Assembly: GCA_015061055.1 (NCBI GenBank)
Contig: SUXH01000004.1
Coordinates: 62,001-126,000 of the forward strand
From: Bacteroidales bacterium
Lineage (GTDB): Bacteria > Bacteroidota > Bacteroidia > Bacteroidales > Muribaculaceae
Direction of reading: 5' to 3'
DNA length: 64,000 bases
The translations under genes and the position numbers were made by a program. Under the pieces are notes generated by a model, which made no database searches, was not told the DNA's origin, and worked only from the letters and a program-made list of their open reading frames with translations. Shown here piece by piece: positions 17,817 through 27,900 of this stretch (positions are counted from its first letter, which is position 1; each line of letters opens with the position of its first letter).

Positions 17817-19261
17817 TGACAAACGATAATAGCAGTAACCTATCGCGTACTATAGTAAAAGCTATGGGGGTATTCGGAAGCATACAGATATTCAATATCT
17901 TATGCGCTATTGTGCGTACCAAGCTTATTGCCCTATGGATAGGTCCTACCGGAATGGGATTGTTTGCTATCTTTAATTCTGCCATTGAAATGGTGGGAAA
18001 TATCACTAATCTTGGAGTGCGCACAAGTTCAATAAGAAGTATATCGCTCGAGACGAATAATCCAAGCAAACTTTCAAGAGTGTGTACAGCATTGCGCCGT
18101 TGGTCGGCAGTGTTGGGATTGGTTGGTGTGGCAGTTCTTGTGTTTGGTGCTCCGCTATTCAGTCAATGGACTTTTGGTAACGACTCTTATACTCACGCAT
18201 ACATTTTCCTTGCAATAGCATTATTGGCAAATACACTGACAAATGGTGAGCATGCCATTATGCAAGGGACGGCAATGCTGAAAAAACTTGCGAAATCATC
18301 ACTTTATGGAGCTTTTCTGGGACTAATCCTATCGATTCCGTTATTTTATTATTTAGGAGAACAAAGTATTATTCCAAGTATATTGTGTTATTCGTTGTCG
18401 ATACTGTTTTTTAGCTATATGATGCGAAATAAAGATGTGGGAATGCAGGGCGAAAAATTATCATTGAAAGACACTCTTAATATAGGTAAAGATTTCTTGA
18501 AATTAGGCTTTTATATAACCCTTACCGACGTTGTGACACAATCGACCAATTACATCTTTATTACTTATCTTAATAACGTTGCCGATACTGCCACTGTGGG
18601 GTATTATCAAGCCGGTTACACTCTTATTGCGAAATATACAGGGCTTATTTTGAGTGCGCTTTGTGTAGAATATTTTCCTCGATTATCAAAGGTAGCACAT
18701 AGCAATATTAAATTAAATCTTTTTGTGTCGCAAGAGTTGAACATAGCTTTAATGGTCCTTACTCCTGTTATTGTAGCATTCATATTATTTCGTAGGTTGA
18801 TAATATCGATTCTTTACACCGATGACTTTTTTGTTATCGAAACATTTATCTCGGTAGGAATTATTGGTATGATATTTCGTGCTGTATCTTGGTGTATGGC
18901 TTACGTTATACTTGCCAAAGGAAAAGGAAAGCTGTTTTTTATAACGGAAACAATAGATATATTTATATTTTTGGCACTATATATCTCGGCATATCATTTG
19001 TGGGGAATGGACGGATTCGGATATGCTTTTTTTGCATGGTATTTTTGTTACACTCTTATTGTTGTTTATGTCTATTTCGGTATATTTAAATTGCGTCTTG
19101 CCAAGTCATGTTATCAATGGATTGTATGGGCTTTAGTAACGAGTATTTCGGCATTCCTATTTATGCAGAATGGAAGTTATGTGGGTGCTGCAATAATACT
19201 CGTCATAACGTCAGTAGTTAGCAGTCACAGATTTATTAAGATGATGCGTCGTCATAAATAA
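17816..19261 (+). CDS. O-antigen/polysaccharide flippase (Wzx-type, MOP superfamily)
   Basis: A 481-residue integral membrane protein with about 12-14 predicted helices. The start (KAMGVFGSIQIFNILCAIVR) and the ALWIGPTGMGLFAIFNSAIE segment are typical of Wzx/O-antigen translocases, which flip undecaprenyl-linked oligosaccharides across the inner membrane. It is the last gene of the dut operon and is paired with the acyltransferase, far from the main capsule locus at 42-55 kb, so it probably serves a different glycan. No clear terminator follows. Confidence 0.88.
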   Translation: MTNDNSSNLSRTIVKAMGVFGSIQIFNILCAIVRTKLIALWIGPTGMGLFAIFNSAIEMVGNITNLGVRTSSIRSISLETNNPSKLSRVCTALRRWSAVLGLVGVAVLVFGAPLFSQWTFGNDSYTHAYIFLAIALLANTLTNGEHAIMQGTAMLKKLAKSSLYGAFLGLILSIPLFYYLGEQSIIPSILCYSLSILFFSYMMRNKDVGMQGEKLSLKDTLNIGKDFLKLGFYITLTDVVTQSTNYIFITYLNNVADTATVGYYQAGYTLIAKYTGLILSALCVEYFPRLSKVAHSNIKLNLFVSQELNIALMVLTPVIVAFILFRRLIISILYTDDFFVIETFISVGIIGMIFRAVSWCMAYVILAKGKGKLFFITETIDIFIFLALYISAYHLWGMDGFGYAFFAWYFCYTLIVVYVYFGIFKLRLAKSCYQWIVWALVTSISAFLFMQNGSYVGAAIILVITSVVSSHRFIKMMRRHK

Positions 19262-19328
19262 GCAATTGATTTATAGAATGTTTTAATTTAGATTTCAGGT
19301 CACAAAACAAAACTTTTTAGGTTTTTAT

Positions 19329-19359
19329 TTGTTCATTACAAAAATACTCCCTATCTTTG
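19329..19359 (+). promoter_or_regulatory. Promoter of greA
   Basis: TTG at 19329-19331, 20 bases, then TATCTTTG at 19352-19359. Transcription should start near 19363, leaving a leader of about 85 bases that contains a terminator-like hairpin. Confidence 0.75.
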
Positions 19360-19385
19360 TCATTGGAAATATGACAATAATATGA

Positions 19386-19427
19386 GGGGTCTCAACTTAC
19401 ACCAAGTGGAGATTCTTTTATTTTTTA
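19386..19427 (+). terminator. Terminator-like hairpin inside the greA leader (candidate attenuator)
   Basis: TCTC-A-ACTT (19390-19398) and AAGT-G-GAGA (19404-19412) form a stem with one mismatch and a five-base ACACC loop, extendable by G-U/G-C pairs from 19386-19389. A U-rich run (TTCTTTTATTTTTT) follows directly. It lies between the promoter and the greA start, so it could stop transcription early. Confidence 0.55.
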
Positions 19428-19449
19428 CTAATTAAAAAAATACGAAATA

Positions 19450-19920
19450 ATGGCAATAAGCTATATGACCCAAGAGGGTTACAAGAAGAAAATGGAAGAA
19501 ATCGCTTACCTTGAAAACGTTAAGCGTCCGGAAATATCGCGTGCAATTGCTGAAGCACGTGATAAAGGCGATCTTTCAGAAAATGCTGAATATGATGCAG
19601 CAAAGGAAGCACAAGGTATGCTTGAAATGAAAATAGCACAACTTAAGGACCTTGTCGCAAATGCTCGTATTATCGATGAGACAAAACTCACTACTGATGA
19701 GGTGCAATTGATGAGTGTTGTTACTATCAAGAATCTTAAAAACAATGCTACGCAAACTTATACTATTGTAGCAGACTCAGAAGCAAATCTTCGTGAGATG
19801 AAGATTTCTACATCTACTCCTATAGCTAAGGGGCTTATGGGACACAAAGTGGGTGATGTTGTAGAGATTAAGGTGCCTGCAGGTGTTATGCAGTTTGAAA
19901 TCGTGGAAATTTCAATATAA
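19450..19920 (+). CDS. greA: Transcription elongation factor GreA
   Basis: Rescues backtracked RNA polymerase by stimulating cleavage of the nascent transcript. The N-terminal antiparallel coiled coil carries the acidic tip residues D41 and E44 (GDLSENAEYDAAKE) that coordinate the polymerase active-site metal. The C-terminal FKBP-like domain ends GLMGHKVGDVVEIKVPAGVM. At 156 residues it is of standard length. It is followed after 10 bases by the HIT-family gene, presumably in one transcript. Confidence 0.96.
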   Translation: MAISYMTQEGYKKKMEEIAYLENVKRPEISRAIAEARDKGDLSENAEYDAAKEAQGMLEMKIAQLKDLVANARIIDETKLTTDEVQLMSVVTIKNLKNNATQTYTIVADSEANLREMKISTSTPIAKGLMGHKVGDVVEIKVPAGVMQFEIVEISI

Positions 19921-19930
19921 TATTTAAACT

Positions 19931-20356
19931 ATGGCTTCAATATTCTCAAGAATAATCGCAGGTGAAATTCCAAGTTATAAAGTAGCCGAAGATGATAAGC
20001 ATTATGCTTTTCTCGATATCAATCCGGTTGCTCCGGGACACACTCTTGTTGTGCCTAAGCATGAAGTAGACTATATTTTCGACCTTCCACAAGACGAATA
20101 TGCTGAACTTATGGCTTTCGCTAAGAAAGTAGCTAAAGCAATGAAAGACGTTATGCCTTGCAAGCGAATTGGTGTAGCTGTAATGGGTCTTGAAGTGCCA
20201 CACGCACACGTTCACCTATTGCCTATCAACAGTGAAAGCGATATGAATTTCTTTACAGAAAAGAAACAAATCCCAGCTGATGAAATGAAGGACATTGCAG
20301 CACGAATCTTCAACAAATTCGAAGAAAACGAGACATCTCATCCTGAGATTTTCTAA
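19931..20356 (+). CDS. HIT-family nucleotide hydrolase/transferase
   Basis: A 141-residue histidine-triad protein that hydrolyses nucleotidyl phosphoramidates or related substrates. The family start MASIFSRIIAGEIPSYKVAE is intact, and the triad is H91-H93-H95 in VPHAHVHLLPIN. Co-transcribed with greA, a common pairing in Bacteroidales. A strong hairpin (20370-20416) follows. Confidence 0.94.
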   Translation: MASIFSRIIAGEIPSYKVAEDDKHYAFLDINPVAPGHTLVVPKHEVDYIFDLPQDEYAELMAFAKKVAKAMKDVMPCKRIGVAVMGLEVPHAHVHLLPINSESDMNFFTEKKQIPADEMKDIAARIFNKFEENETSHPEIF

Positions 20357-20369
20357 TATATACACACCG

Positions 20370-20416
20370 AAACAAGATAACGGCTATACTCACTGAGCAT
20401 AGCCGTTTCTTGTTTT
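20370..20416. terminator. Bidirectional terminator between HIT and glycosidase genes
   Basis: AAACAAG-A-TAACGGCTAT pairs with ATAGCCGTT-T-CTTGTTT around an 11-base loop, followed by TTTT. It separates convergent genes. Confidence 0.8.
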
Positions 20417-20432
20417 ATAGCACTTGAGAATT

Positions 20433-23321
20433 TTACTTCACAAACACTTTTGAAGTGCGAGAGCCTTGTTTCTTTACATACACTCCACTTGGCGCATTTT
20501 CAATATCAACTTTCACACCTTGAAGATTGTAGTATTCAACAGCCGATTGTGAATTCACTTTCACACAATCCAAAGCTGTACTTTCGTCAACGATAATAGC
20601 AAACTTAGATGCAGCTTGTGTGGCAAACGTATTGTTTTCGCGTGGTAGCGCAAAAGCCTTAAGGCACTCATTGTTGTTGCTTACTGCATATATGTTGTCG
20701 GCTCTATCCCATGCAAAATCATTAATGTTAGTACCCATTCCGTGAGTGATACGGGTTAGCTCGTCTAGAACAGGAGAACCATCAGTCTTATAAGTTACTT
20801 CGTAGATAGAGAATGTAGAAACACTTGTTGGGATAGCAAGTTTGGTGAAATCGTGGTTGAATCTAATACCACCGCCACCACGAGCTAAGCCACCAGCACC
20901 TTCAAAGTATTTTTGTACGCCATTAGCATCGACATATACTAATGCAGGTTGAGCATCGGTTGGAGTACCACGATATTGACAATACCAAATACCACCACGA
21001 TTGTCATAACAAATATTTGTACCTGAATAATTTACGGTGTATTTTCCGCTAAGAGCCACTACTGGTTGGGCGGCTACTGCCCATGATGTAGCCACACCTA
21101 TAGGGTATTCATCCAAGCGAGATGCACTTATTGTAGTTGAGCTAAACAATGCAGCCTGACCTGAAAGCATTGCAAGCGTCAAGTCTTCACCTGAACCTTT
21201 TACATCAAAACCGATATTAGGAGCAGAGATAAATGTACTGCCGTTTTCATAAGCATAAGTTGTGGTATTTAAAGTACCTCCCACAAAAACCGGAGTAAAT
21301 GCCACATTTTGTTGTTGCACATTAGCGAAATTGGGCATTTCATACAGATAGTTTCCGCTATCGTTTTGGCGAGTAACGAACACGCGACCGTCTTCACTTA
21401 CACGCACTTTGCGGAAATCCGCGCCACTCTTAGAACCTACTGTTTGGTCGAATGATACCCCTCCAGTATAAGCGTATTTTCCGGTTACCCAGTTCTGAAT
21501 ACCAATAAATCGAGGTGTAAACACATACAAGCCTCTATCTCCGTTTGCATAGCTATAATGAACAGAACTTGATGAAGAACGACCTTCGGTTACATAAATA
21601 CGTCCGAAATATGGGCTTTCCATATTACAATCCACGTCCACTCCTTGTGGGTGATTGAAACCAATAGTCTTGAATGTTTCGACATCACTCTTGTTGGCAC
21701 CTGTAACAGCAATCGCCCAATTATAAGTACCAAGTGCATATTCTGCTATGTCGATTGACACTTCGTGAGCACCTTCAGTGCTATATTCCCTACTCAATAA
21801 GATTGTTTCTACTTCTTCACCATCTTTAGTAACCACTACAGCCACTTCAGAAGCAGGAGCATTAAGCACATAATTAAGTCTCACCAAGTTATAGTTTTGG
21901 CTACTTGTAAGTTCAAACGCATAAGGGTTAGCTGTACCGCTTGCAGGTGTTACTTCGTTGTAAACATCAGGTTCAGGAGTGTCAACATCGCCGTTTGTGA
22001 TTTCACTATTTGAATATACAGCGATACCAGATGCCACTGAGCGAGTACCCGATGAATCACTTGACTTCGATACCATTGTACCGGCTACCATCATTTGAGC
22101 CGAGCCACCACCATCGCATTGTAGCACATCGTCGGCGCCAAATTGCTTCATGATATAGCTCATTCGTTTGGTTGTAGTACCATTTGATGTTCCTTCCAGA
22201 TTATTTGAACCCTTATCCACTACCGCCATAATAAGTTTCTTATTGTCGGCACTCACACCATAAAGCGAACGAGCATAAGCCGATGTGTTGTATGCTTCAT
22301 CTGTTGCGCGAGTGGTTATGGCACCGTCTTTCATAACGATAGCATTACCAGCCATCACATTAGAAAATGTAGGAATGTTATTTGCATCGTTCACATGTTG
22401 CCAGTAGTATTTGAATTTCATTTGATCGCCCACTGCTACCGATGCAAGCACATTCTTGCTCACACCAGGAGCTGCAACAAGCACGAAATCATAGTCGCCA
22501 CGAGTTACTGTAGAAGAATTAGTGGTGATTTGGCCCACCTTGGCAGTAACCCAAGTGTTGTTTGCCATAGTTTGGCCCGCATCCATCTTCAAGTAAACCA
22601 CAGTTGCAGTACCGGTTACTTCACTACCTGGTTGGCCGGCCGAATTGTCAAGCACCTTGATAGCTCTTGTGCTTGGATATTCAGGAGTGAACAGAGCCAT
22701 GAAATCGCTTGCTATGCAGTATTTATTGACTTCGGTAATAAGCAATGAATTTGAATTTTCGTCAGTACCCCATTTAGCAGGACACATTGCCTTTACCACA
22801 GTTTGATAATTATCGATATAAGCCTTCCCATCGGCAGTAATACCAAGGATACCATGGCGAGAAGGACCGCCATTCCATTGGTCGTTAGTGTAGTTGGTTT
22901 CGGTAATAAGCTTACCATTCACCATAGCACCACCAAGTAATGTGTTAGTGGCATGTACACCAGCCGAAGTACCTGTTTGGCTCGACATTGACCAGAAGTG
23001 ACCATTTTGAGCTGCGATAATATTACGACCAGCATTTCTCTTGCGAGTATAAAGGTTTGTCAAGCTTTCAGTCTTGAACATCACATCTTGTCCGGTGAAA
23101 ACTTCTACACTCACGTCGGGATTAGTCAAATCCACTTCGGTTATACTCACGTTGAATGTACTTGGCGAAGTGAAACGCATACGAGTGTGCTTCACACCTG
23201 CACTTGGTTCACTTGTGTTTACAATAGAGTAAGTGTAACTTTCGTTTCCTGCACTAAAACTCTCGGCATTAATGTTTGATAAATATGTCAGTAAACACAA
23301 TAGAGATAATAGTTTTTTCAT
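20433..23321 (-). CDS. Secreted phosphodiester glycosidase family protein with C-terminal sorting-like tail
   Basis: A 962-residue exported protein (signal peptide 1-19, ending SNINA). Residues about 60-450 match the phosphodiester glycosidase (NAGPA-like) domain: NIIAAQNGHFW, SRHGILGITADGKAYI and the typical end VLQCDGGGSAQMMVAG. This domain removes capping sugars from phosphodiester-linked glycans. The next 100 residues look like a beta-sandwich. The last 380 form a repetitive beta region with Trp/Tyr-rich strands, possibly a propeller (DFRKVRVSEDGRVFV, FNHDFTKLAIPTSV). The end (YYNLQGVKVDIENAPSGVYV...TSKVFVK) resembles a type 9 secretion sorting domain. A -7 box (TAAATTTG on the minus strand, 23378-23385) lies upstream. 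Confidence 0.85.
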   Translation of the reverse strand: MKKLLSLLCLLTYLSNINAESFSAGNESYTYSIVNTSEPSAGVKHTRMRFTSPSTFNVSITEVDLTNPDVSVEVFTGQDVMFKTESLTNLYTRKRNAGRNIIAAQNGHFWSMSSQTGTSAGVHATNTLLGGAMVNGKLITETNYTNDQWNGGPSRHGILGITADGKAYIDNYQTVVKAMCPAKWGTDENSNSLLITEVNKYCIASDFMALFTPEYPSTRAIKVLDNSAGQPGSEVTGTATVVYLKMDAGQTMANNTWVTAKVGQITTNSSTVTRGDYDFVLVAAPGVSKNVLASVAVGDQMKFKYYWQHVNDANNIPTFSNVMAGNAIVMKDGAITTRATDEAYNTSAYARSLYGVSADNKKLIMAVVDKGSNNLEGTSNGTTTKRMSYIMKQFGADDVLQCDGGGSAQMMVAGTMVSKSSDSSGTRSVASGIAVYSNSEITNGDVDTPEPDVYNEVTPASGTANPYAFELTSSQNYNLVRLNYVLNAPASEVAVVVTKDGEEVETILLSREYSTEGAHEVSIDIAEYALGTYNWAIAVTGANKSDVETFKTIGFNHPQGVDVDCNMESPYFGRIYVTEGRSSSSSVHYSYANGDRGLYVFTPRFIGIQNWVTGKYAYTGGVSFDQTVGSKSGADFRKVRVSEDGRVFVTRQNDSGNYLYEMPNFANVQQQNVAFTPVFVGGTLNTTTYAYENGSTFISAPNIGFDVKGSGEDLTLAMLSGQAALFSSTTISASRLDEYPIGVATSWAVAAQPVVALSGKYTVNYSGTNICYDNRGGIWYCQYRGTPTDAQPALVYVDANGVQKYFEGAGGLARGGGGIRFNHDFTKLAIPTSVSTFSIYEVTYKTDGSPVLDELTRITHGMGTNINDFAWDRADNIYAVSNNNECLKAFALPRENNTFATQAASKFAIIVDESTALDCVKVNSQSAVEYYNLQGVKVDIENAPSGVYVKKQGSRTSKVFVK

Positions 23322-23392
23322 AATAAAGTAAGTTGTTTTATTTTGGATATGAAATTTAGTAATTCTTGATAGTGGTACAAATTTAGTTGAAA

Positions 23393-23508
23393 ATTTGGAT
23401 TACTACGTAATAATATGCGATAAAAAGAATAAGAGTAGATGTAAATCTAAGAGGTATACATTAGCTGAGGGGTGATTTTGTTGTGTTGTGTATTTGTTTA
23501 TGCGTAAT
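23393..23508. repeat. 116-bp direct repeat, copy 1
   Basis: Identical to 29724-29839 except at two positions (23434 A versus 29765 G; 23503 C versus 29834 T). The block contains no gene and ends just before a promoter (23513-23542). It lies between the glycosidase gene and the structured leader. Confidence 0.97.
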
Positions 23509-23512
23509 TCTT

Positions 23513-23542
23513 TTGAGTTGTGATAAATAATGTCTATTTTTG
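23513..23542 (+). promoter_or_regulatory. Promoter of the leader RNA/secreted cassette
   Basis: TTG at 23513-23515, 19 bases, then TATTTTTG at 23535-23542. Start expected near 23546, about 385 bases ahead of the first coding region. Confidence 0.65.
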
Positions 23543-23545
23543 CAG

Positions 23546-23931
23546 TACAATAGTTAGCCCAGAGGGGCGGGACTATATTTTTTATTAGAAAGACGTTTTC
23601 TTAACGTTTGTCTTTACAACCTACGAACTTCGCAACTTCGACAACAGTAAGAGGACAACGGCAACAAGGAACGTCTGCGTGTGTACGTGTGTATCTATTC
23701 ACATTGATGCTCAGTCTTACTATTTCACATTGTGGTGTGAGAGTAGGATTGTATATGTGTATATATATCCGTGCGGGCGTGGGCTAACTGCGTTGCTTAT
23801 CCTTTACTGTTGGGGCAATGCGAAGGCCTGTAGGTTGTGGGATAAGCAAGAACAGCATCCCATGCCTTTCTTTTTTTATACAAATCAGCCGAATCGGGGG
23901 ACAGCTATAGGCACTAAAACTATTTTTAAAA
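23546..23931 (+). ncRNA. Long structured 5' leader RNA with attenuator-like alternative hairpins
   Basis: A 385-base transcribed region before the beta-helix gene. Pairings found: 23589-23594 with 23610-23615; 23725-23729 with 23736-23740; a 10-bp stem B, 23793-23802 (TTGCTTATCC) with 23840-23849; stem A, 23790-23796 with 23815-23821 (one G-U), excluding B; stem C, 23838-23843 (TGGGAT) with 23857-23862 (ATCCCA), supported by 23823-23827 with 23864-23868 and followed by CTTTCTTTTTTT (23866-23877), also excluding B; and a long-range pairing, 23616-23624 (ACAACCTAC) with 23830-23838 (GTAGGTTGT). C would act as terminator and B as antiterminator, a riboswitch or attenuator layout. The 100-codon open frame inside is probably not a gene. 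Confidence 0.6.
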
Positions 23932-24945
23932 ATGAAAAAGACTTTTTTACTTGTAGTGCTAATGAGCCTGATTGGCTTTAAAGTAAATGCACAAAGTTCG
24001 TTAATTGCAACCCTAAGCCATGAAAACGATGTGAAAGTATTCTATGGAGCTTCAGCTCTTAAAGAAGCTCACGAAGCAGCAGTGGGCGGTGATGTCATCA
24101 CTTTGTCATCGGGAAGATTTAATGCTGTTGATATAACAAAAGCCATAACTCTTCGTGGTGCAAGTATGGCTTTAGATACAGTTTATCACAATGAACCAAC
24201 TGTACTAAGTGGTGATTTTAGGATTAATGTTTCCGATACATTAAATCGACTCACATTAGAAGGCTTATATAGTAACCATACTATTAGATATTCTGATGCA
24301 TTGGAAAATGCAATGTTTATTAAGTGTAGGTTTAAATTTATTTCCCATAGCTCGCTATCTTCATATTTGAAAAATGCAACTTTTTTACATTGTAGAATTT
24401 CGGATATTATAAATCTTAATGATTCTAGATCTTCAGTTTCTATGATTAATTGTATTATAGAGGACCCCTGTACACAGTCAGGACCTTTTGAATTTGTAAA
24501 TTGCGTGATTTACAAGTATTCTGACACGTTTGAAGAAACGATATATAATAGTTCTTTTAAGAATTGCATATTAATGGGTCGATATGGAAGTGATAATATT
24601 AATTCATCTTGTACAGCGTATAACTGTGTAAGTAATAAAGAGTCATATTTATTTGTAAATATTACAAACTCAACAAACAAAGGGGATATACCTCTAACAG
24701 ACTTATTTAAAACATATAAGACCGAGGAAGAATTTCTGTATCTTGATGATGAAATGTTTGAATTAACCGATGAAGCTAAAACAAAATATTTAGGAACCGA
24801 TGGCACACAAGTAGGTATTTATGGTGGTTCTATGCCATTTGATATCACGCCGACTAATCCACAAATCACAAAGTGTAATGTTGCATCAAAATCTACTATT
24901 GATGGCAAACTAAGCGTGGATATTCAAATAAACGCAGTTGAATAA
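23932..24945 (+). CDS. Secreted right-handed beta-helix-like protein
   Basis: A 337-residue exported protein (signal peptide 1-20, ending KVNAQ). After an N-terminal strand region (HEAAVGGDVITLSSGRFNAVDI, a common entry to parallel beta-helices) come short strand-turn units with stacked Asn/Cys/Phe positions (NAMFIKCRFKF, NATFLHCRISD, VSMINCIIED, FEFVNCVIYK, SSFKNCILMGR), the hallmark of a pectate-lyase-like coil. The end (VGIYGGSMPFDITPTNPQIT plus a strand) looks like a capping or linking segment. No catalytic residues are evident, so a glycan-binding or adhesive role is as likely as an enzymatic one. First gene of a three-gene operon, 18 bases before the next. Confidence 0.75.
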   Translation: MKKTFLLVVLMSLIGFKVNAQSSLIATLSHENDVKVFYGASALKEAHEAAVGGDVITLSSGRFNAVDITKAITLRGASMALDTVYHNEPTVLSGDFRINVSDTLNRLTLEGLYSNHTIRYSDALENAMFIKCRFKFISHSSLSSYLKNATFLHCRISDIINLNDSRSSVSMINCIIEDPCTQSGPFEFVNCVIYKYSDTFEETIYNSSFKNCILMGRYGSDNINSSCTAYNCVSNKESYLFVNITNSTNKGDIPLTDLFKTYKTEEEFLYLDDEMFELTDEAKTKYLGTDGTQVGIYGGSMPFDITPTNPQITKCNVASKSTIDGKLSVDIQINAVE

Positions 24946-24963
24946 TCTTAAACCATATTTTTT

Positions 24964-27900
24964 ATGCGAAAAGCCTTATTTTCGTATTTGTTCTTATTAC
25001 TGTCTCTTTCAGTATTAGGACAAGATAAATATAATTATCGCTACTGGTTTGACGTCAATGACCGAAAGTGTGTATTAGGCACATCACAATCGAATGTGTG
25101 GAATATTGATGTCGACGTAAGCGAACTTGATGATGCCTTGCATTCGTTTAATATACAAGTGCAAGATAGCGTGGGCATGTGGAGTTCTCCCATATCAAAA
25201 TATTTTTATAAGAAGTATACGAGTGATTATTCTGTGAAATATTGGTTTGATGGTGATTTCACAACAGCTAAAGAAATCAATGAAATAGGTACTACTTCGA
25301 TCGATGTGTCACATCTTAAAGATGGTTTTCACACTATTCAAAGTGTGGTAAAAAGTAAAGGTGCTTTGTCTAATGTAGAAACACGTTATTTTATAAAGAT
25401 ACCTCAAACCGTTGGAGTTGATTATATGACTTGTTTTTGTTATATCGACGATAAAGCATATAAACAAGAAAGAGTGTCGTCAAGTGGTGGTATTTTAAAC
25501 TGGACTTTTGATGTGGAAAGTTTGTCACAAGGGCTACATAGAGTGCAAATATTTCTTGTTACGCCATCGGGTGCAATGAGCTCTACTGCTAATGGATTCT
25601 TTTTAAGAGTTCCAACTCAAAATGAGTTGACTACACTTAAATGCTATTATACAATAGATGGTGCTGATAATGATGGTGCTGAAAATAAATATATTCAAGC
25701 AGGAACCTATTCAAATGGATTATATCATTTTGATTTAGATGTAGCAAATATCTCTGATGGTTTGCATAGATTGACATATATGCTTATAGGAGAAGATGGT
25801 ATGATTACAAGTTCTAAGTCGTCATTTTTCTATAAGACACCATTGGGTGGAAATGGAATCTCAAGGTGGGAGTATTGGGTGAATGGAAATTACTCCATAA
25901 AACATATCAATACACTTGATGTTCCAAAAACACCATTGCAAATCATTTCGTTATTACCGGTTGAATCGTATCCGATTCGTTCTTCATGTTTCGATATTAG
26001 AGTAGAGGACGAAAAGCCTGTGCTTTATGCAAAAAATGATATCAATTTCCGATTTTATGATAAAGCAGGTCGCATAATAGATGTGTCAAAGCAATATGTA
26101 GATGAAAGTGTACGTCAAGAATTGAATCAAGATGAAATGCCTGTGTTGCAATCAGGCGTAGCTACTCGCATTAATCGCCCTGCTGATAATGAAATTAAAT
26201 GGTATAAGTTTGAAGCCGAAGAAGGTGATAGCTTAGTGTTATACACAGATAGAACTTGCACTTTTGATGTATTCTCACCAACGGGCAAACCTGTATATAG
26301 TGCAAGTGGGGCAGAAGCAGTAAAAGCCTCAGGAACACATTTATATGAAACAGGTACATTCTATGTGGCAATCCATGATATGACTGCAAAATATGGCAAT
26401 GATATCAATCTTAATTTCCAATTGATTGATAAATATGCTGTATTAGAGTATTCTCCAAATAAATCAGCCAATATAGGTCTTGTTGACCTTTGGTTTAAAG
26501 GAAATGGGTTTGATTATTTGAAGTCGGTGAGATTAGAAAATGAAGAAGTTTCTATAAATGCGGATTCCTTAGTTTATTGCAATAATGTGATAGCAAAGGC
26601 TCATTTTGATTTTTATAAAAATGAAGCAAAATTAGGTGATTACAATATTATTTTAGATTTTTATGATAATGCTAAGGATAGTGTTATAGTAATTCCTAAT
26701 GGATTCAAAATAGAAGAAGCTATAAAAGGGGATATAGAAGTAACAGTTGAAACAGAGCGTATATTGGCTGATCCGTACCCAATAACAGTAAAACTTAAGA
26801 ATACCGGAAACGTTGGATATTGGGGTATACCTTTAAATATAGCTTACGATAATGTAGATGCATTTGATGGGGTAGATTTCATTGACTTTTCATTAGCATT
26901 CCCAAATGATACGATTAATCCATTGGCACCACCGTATGTGATTGTTGATAATCTTGTTGGGTTGGGATTAAAAGGATTGTTTATGCCTTTAGTAATTCCA
27001 TATATAGGTCCAAATGAGGAATATATCTTAACTCTTGGAGCAAGAGCCAAAGGACATACAATATTTAATTTGTATGCTTGGGCCGGAACACCTTGGAGTG
27101 AAGAGCAACAAGAACAATTATATTCTATTAAAACAATAGCACCTAAAGAATATAGCGATGCTCTAAAAGTTCAAAGTAATTTAACAACAGCAAGACAAAT
27201 GGGTGGACTTGGAGTTTCTAATGTTAGAGTAGCTGTAGGTATAGGTGCAGCATTAGGAGGTATTGTTATAACTGGTACGCATGCAAGAGAAAATATGTAT
27301 CAATCTATGGGTGCCGGTGTTATGGGTGATAATTTTGAAGATTATAGAATGCAATATAGAGGTACACCTGTTTCTCCATCAAGTATTGCAGAAAATTGTT
27401 TGCCAAATAATCATCATCTAAATGATTATGCTGGTCTTTTATTTCAAATGGCCGAAAATGCAACACCAAGACCACGCCCTAATCCTATAGAAACATTAGC
27501 GCCAGGCGATCCAAATGAGATGTACGGCTATAAATCAGAATCAGGAAGTCACTATATTAATAATGATGTAAGTAACGTATATTACGATATTGAATTTGAA
27601 AATGACCCAGAAATAGCTACAGCTTCAGCTCATACAATAATTGTTACTGATACTATAGATAGTCGTTATCATAATTTGAGCTCGTTTGCTGCAACTAAGG
27701 TTATTATAGGAGATGCTGAGCTTAATCTGAATGGTGAAAAAGAATTTGTTAAAACCTTAGATTTACGTCCACGTATTGATGTAATAGCACAAGTTGAATT
27801 GAAATATAATGAATCTACTGGTGTTGTACAATGGATTATATCATCACTTGATCCAATGACTATGGAACCAACAATTGATGCAATGCAAGGTGTACTTCCT

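Noticed and set aside
23679-23981. A 100-codon open frame inside the structured leader
   Set aside because: It overlaps the secondary structures of the leader and the start of the beta-helix gene in another frame, has no promoter-proximal start context and lacks a convincing domain; treated as part of the RNA.
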